Assembly (NCBI GenBank): GCA_036490175.1
Contig: DASXEJ010000180.1
Coordinates: 1 to 36,221, forward strand
Direction of reading: 5' to 3'
Length of the DNA: 36,221 nt
Source of the DNA: Pirellulales bacterium
Lineage (GTDB): Bacteria; Planctomycetota; Planctomycetia; Pirellulales; JACPPG01
Under the pieces are notes generated by a model, which did no database searches, was not told the DNA's origin, and saw nothing but the letters and a program-made list of their open reading frames with translations. Numbering within the stretch: the first letter of the stretch is position 1; each line of letters opens with the position of its first letter. A program made the translations under genes and the position numbers. Of this stretch, positions 33,549-36,221 are shown in pieces.

Positions 33549-34910
33549 TCAGCCTTTTTCCGCTAGCAGCCGATCGACCACCGCCAGCGCTTGCCTCTGG
33601 TCGAGAATCTGTCCGTCTAGCTGGGCATTGCGGACGCGTTCCAGCAGCATGCGGTAGATCGCCCCCTTCGGCACGCCATGCCTGGCCAGGTCGTCGCCGC
33701 TGATTAGCGGGGGAGGGATCAGTTGGTCCTGCGGCCAGGCCAGCCGTGCGCGACAAAACTCCACGTCGGCCGCGTGTTGCAATGCGACGTCAGCGGCGTC
33801 GGCGGCCTCGGCCTCGTGCAACGCCACCAGCTCGGACCCACCGGCCGCTACCAGCAACGGCTGTAACGTCGACCAAGGCTGGCGCGCCGCGTCCGTCAGT
33901 CGTCCATGATGTTCGACTAACCACGTAGCCCGATCTTGCTCCTTGTTCGATAACCGCCAACGCTCGCAAATCGTGGTCACCGTCTGCACGGCCTGCGCGC
34001 GGGCCGATTCCACTTGCTGCGGATTGTCGGCATGCGGAGGCTGCTCTGCCGACGCATGTGCCAAGGCCGCCAACGCCAAGGGGAACGTCGGCTCGCGGAG
34101 TGCCGCCAGCACCTGCCGCGTGTGCCGCCACAGATCGACGCCGTGCGGCGTTGGGTCACCCGTGCGCGACACATCGACTTCGTCGGAAATCAATGTCAGC
34201 AATTCGGGCAGCAACGCCTGGAGCAACCCCGAGCGGTGCAACAGCTCCACGGCCTCGGCCCGTTGGGCATGCACCAGCATCTTGCGCATCTCCTGGGCGA
34301 TGCGTTCGGGGCTGACGACGTTGATCGTATTAGCCATCTCGTCGATGGCCTTGAGCGTGGCCTCATCGAGTGCAAAGTCGAAGCCGGCCGCGATCCGCAC
34401 GGCGCGGATCATGCGCAGCTTATCCTCTGAGAATCGTGCGCGCGGATCGCCAATCGCGCGGACCAGCCGTCGCTCCAGGTCGGCGACTCCGCCCACGTAG
34501 TCGATCACGCGTTCTTCGAGCGGGTCGTAGAACAGGCCGTTGATCGTAAAATCGCGCCGTTGCGCGTCGTCTTCTGGTGTGCTGAAAACGATGGCGTCCG
34601 GATGGCGACCGTCGCTGTACTGGGCATCGCGGCGAAACGTGGTCACCTCGACCATGCCAGCCCCTTTGCCCCCCAGCACGGCCACAACACCAAAAGCTGC
34701 GCCGATTTCCAGCGTGTGGCGGCGCCCGAACACCTGGCGGATCTCGGGCGGCGTGGCACTGGTGGCAACGTCGTAGTCGTTGGGAGTGCGGCCCAGCAAT
34801 TGGTCGCGCACACAGCCTCCGGCCCACAATGCCCGGTAGCCCGCCTCGCGCAGCTTGCGGAGCACGTGGACGGCCAGCTCGCGCTGCTCGGAAGGAGATA
34901 CCTTGGTCAC
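33549..34910 (-). CDS. cca: tRNA nucleotidyltransferase (CCA-adding/poly(A) polymerase family)
   Basis: A 453-aa class II nucleotidyltransferase that adds or repairs the 3'-CCA of tRNA. GGCVRD at 31-36 and the metal-binding DYD at 45-47 are followed by VEVTTFR, the QRRDFTINGLFYD basic motif, and the neck helix segment RFSEDKLRMIRAVRIAA. The GTG at 34910 is chosen because GGAG lies 7 bases ahead; a TTG at 34916 is too close to that site. The C-terminal ~150 residues are a family-variable extension. It starts 18 bases after the GDPD-like gene on the same strand and is probably co-transcribed with it. Confidence 0.9.
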   Translation of the reverse strand: MTKVSPSEQRELAVHVLRKLREAGYRALWAGGCVRDQLLGRTPNDYDVATSATPPEIRQVFGRRHTLEIGAAFGVVAVLGGKGAGMVEVTTFRRDAQYSDGRHPDAIVFSTPEDDAQRRDFTINGLFYDPLEERVIDYVGGVADLERRLVRAIGDPRARFSEDKLRMIRAVRIAAGFDFALDEATLKAIDEMANTINVVSPERIAQEMRKMLVHAQRAEAVELLHRSGLLQALLPELLTLISDEVDVSRTGDPTPHGVDLWRHTRQVLAALREPTFPLALAALAHASAEQPPHADNPQQVESARAQAVQTVTTICERWRLSNKEQDRATWLVEHHGRLTDAARQPWSTLQPLLVAAGGSELVALHEAEAADAADVALQHAADVEFCRARLAWPQDQLIPPPLISGDDLARHGVPKGAIYRMLLERVRNAQLDGQILDQRQALAVVDRLLAEKG

Positions 34911-34928
34911 CGACAAACTCCGGCCGCA

Positions 34929-35774
34929 TTATGGTTTCGCCGCATGCTCGCGCAAATACGCCGCCAGACCTGGCAAGTCGTCGGTGTTGATCAGATCAAC
35001 GCCTGCCGCCGCCAATTCTCCCCACACCGCCGGGTTCGATGGTATTGCCCAGAAGCGAACCTTCCGGCCTTTGGCATGAGCCTTGGCAACCGAGGTTTGC
35101 AGCAGTTCTTTTTCGGCCGCGGGAATTTCTCCCTTGCCGCGCCAACGGAAATGTACCATCCAGTTGTCGCTCACCAGGGGCATCAGGTTCGCGGGCAGGT
35201 CGGAATCGAGATCGCTCAGCCGGCCGTCGATCCCGGCATAGCGAATCTTGTCTGCCGCAATCCGATCCGCCGGTCGATCGCCCGAGATAACCACGGTTAC
35301 TGCGCCCGGCGTGACCTGGCCATCGCGCACCACGGTCAGCATTTCTGCATAGCGAGCCAGCATTTTTGCCAACACTTCGTAGGCTTGCGCACCATCGGTC
35401 TTGATATCAATGAGCAGGGTAAACGGGGGGCCATCGCGATAGACGCGTCCGCCATTTTCGCGAACACGTGCCAAGAGTGGATCGAGATAGAGCGCTTCGA
35501 GCGTGCGTTCTGGTTTGACGTCGCGGCGATTGTGCGCGACCAGCAGCGCGCCGTCGACCAGATAGATATCGGCCTCGACGCTGCAAAAACCCTGGTCGAG
35601 CGCATCCAGCAGCGGGCGTTTGTGCTCGTAGTCGTTGTGCGCATGAGCGTTTGCTAGCGGTACCACGGCATCTGCGGCAATAGCCTGCGATGTCAGCAGC
35701 AGCCCGGACCAGAGAAATAAGCCCAAGCAACCACCGTACGTGGCTGCCCAAACTCCGCGAAAGTATCGCCTCAT
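34929..35774 (-). CDS. Exported GDPD/PI-PLC-like phosphodiesterase (AIM6-like)
   Basis: A 281-aa exported TIM-barrel phosphodiesterase. The ATG at 35774 has GGGAGA about 10 bases upstream and opens a signal peptide (residues 1-~34, ending AIAA-D). HAHNDYEH at 44-51 supplies the first catalytic His pair, and VEADIYLVDGALLVAH carries the Glu/Asp metal pair and a second His, the arrangement of glycerophosphodiester phosphodiesterases and the AIM6-like PI-PLC relatives. LLIDIKTD continues the barrel. The C-terminal VDLINTDDLPGL matches the family end. It probably cleaves phosphodiesters in the periplasm. Confidence 0.85.
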   Translation of the reverse strand: MRRYFRGVWAATYGGCLGLFLWSGLLLTSQAIAADAVVPLANAHAHNDYEHKRPLLDALDQGFCSVEADIYLVDGALLVAHNRRDVKPERTLEALYLDPLLARVRENGGRVYRDGPPFTLLIDIKTDGAQAYEVLAKMLARYAEMLTVVRDGQVTPGAVTVVISGDRPADRIAADKIRYAGIDGRLSDLDSDLPANLMPLVSDNWMVHFRWRGKGEIPAAEKELLQTSVAKAHAKGRKVRFWAIPSNPAVWGELAAAGVDLINTDDLPGLAAYLREHAAKP

Positions 35775-36035
35775 AGCTGGTGAGTCTCCCTTGTTGCCTG
35801 GTCGGTCGCAGCTTAGATTGGGGCCTCTGATTGTCGCACAACGCTGGGTGAATTCCAACCTTCGTGCTCTGTGACAGGTCGGTCGCTCAAGCTGTGCTTT
35901 GGCCCACTGCCGTGGCGTGCAAGTCATGTGGACGACTTTGCGGCAAGCATCGAGAACGATGCTCTTGCGACCGTCGCACCCGCATTTATTGCCACGCCAG
36001 GCCACTTCATTCTTCCGTGATAAAGGTACCTCTGC

Positions 36036-36221
36036 ATGAAAGCGATCGCCGTCCATCCAGGCAAGGCCAACAGCGTCCACCTGGCGAGCCTGCCCAAGCC
36101 CCGAGTTGACGAGATCCCCGGCGGCCGTGGCGTGCTGGTGCGCGTGCTCAAGGTCGGCATCGATGCCACGGACAAGGAAATCAACGAGGCCAAGTATGGA
36201 GCGTCCCCGCCGGGATACGAC
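36036..36221 (+). CDS. Glucose 1-dehydrogenase/zinc-alcohol dehydrogenase, N-terminal part
   Basis: The first 62 codons of a medium-chain dehydrogenase, cut by the window end. [31 protein letters not shown] and [11 protein letters not shown]...PPGYD are typical of glucose 1-dehydrogenase-type MDR enzymes, in which the GIDATDKEI segment sits near the first zinc ligand region. The catalytic zinc residues and the cofactor fold lie beyond the window, so the substrate is not settled. Confidence 0.7.
   Translation, partial: MKAIAVHPGKANSVHLASLPKPRVDEIPGGRGVLVRVLKVGIDATDKEINEAKYGASPPGYD

Noticed and set aside
35775..36080. 102-codon N-terminal extension of the GDPD-like protein
   Set aside because: The signal peptide begins at 35774 with a GGGAGA site just upstream, and the extension would bury it. 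It would also overlap the start of the divergent dehydrogenase gene.

Overview
The window reads as a GC-rich chromosome segment of a planctomycete, most likely a Pirellulales-type bacterium. The evidence is a planctomycete-type CxxCH cytochrome protein, a giant secreted protein with an N-terminal motif resembling the LEPR-XLL export signature, a PEP-CTERM protein, many secreted beta-propellers, frequent GTG/TTG starts and only occasional strong Shine-Dalgarno sites. This assignment is an inference from gene content. No tRNA, rRNA, CRISPR array or insertion sequence was recognised.

Layout. 0.1-3.5 kb: a secreted lipase-like hydrolase, then a minus-strand cluster of a glutaredoxin-like protein, glycine oxidase ThiO and a small Rossmann-fold flavoprotein-like protein. 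4-10.8 kb: an HExxH protein, a two-heme-motif cytochrome with a degenerate peptidase-like C-terminus, an SDR, a PaiB-like FMN-binding protein, an M48 protease and a secreted beta-propeller. 11-16 kb: a PEP-CTERM protein, two overlapping secreted amidohydrolases (one seemingly active, one stripped of its metal ligands) and a YacP-like NYN nuclease. 16.2-23.2 kb: housekeeping genes mfd, a parvulin-type foldase, a CYTH protein and citrate synthase. 23.5-31 kb: a WD40 protein and two large secreted proteins that share a C-terminal FG-GAP-like module; the 1634-aa one carries nine SdrD-B-like domains, seven of them near-identical 111-residue units each with two conserved cysteines. 31.1-36.2 kb: a small coiled-coil protein, a membrane protein, a retron, the CCA-adding enzyme, a GDPD-like phosphodiesterase and the start of a sugar/alcohol dehydrogenase.

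The most notable element is the retron at about 31.98-33.51 kb. An extended -10 promoter precedes a predicted 169-nt structured RNA bounded by an 18-bp inverted repeat (a1/a2), with two msr-type hairpins, a long msd-type hairpin and a candidate branching G directly after a1. Nine bases downstream starts a retron-type reverse transcriptase with a YADD active site. Its reading frame is interrupted by one in-frame TAG at 32716-32718 and is otherwise open for 437 codons. No effector gene is adjacent on the same strand. It is therefore either a very recently inactivated retron, a sequencing error, or a retron whose RT is made in two pieces.

The other second-look items are the catalytically dead amidohydrolase translationally coupled to its active paralogue, the cysteine-paired tandem repeats of the giant surface protein, and the shared module of the two neighbouring exported proteins.
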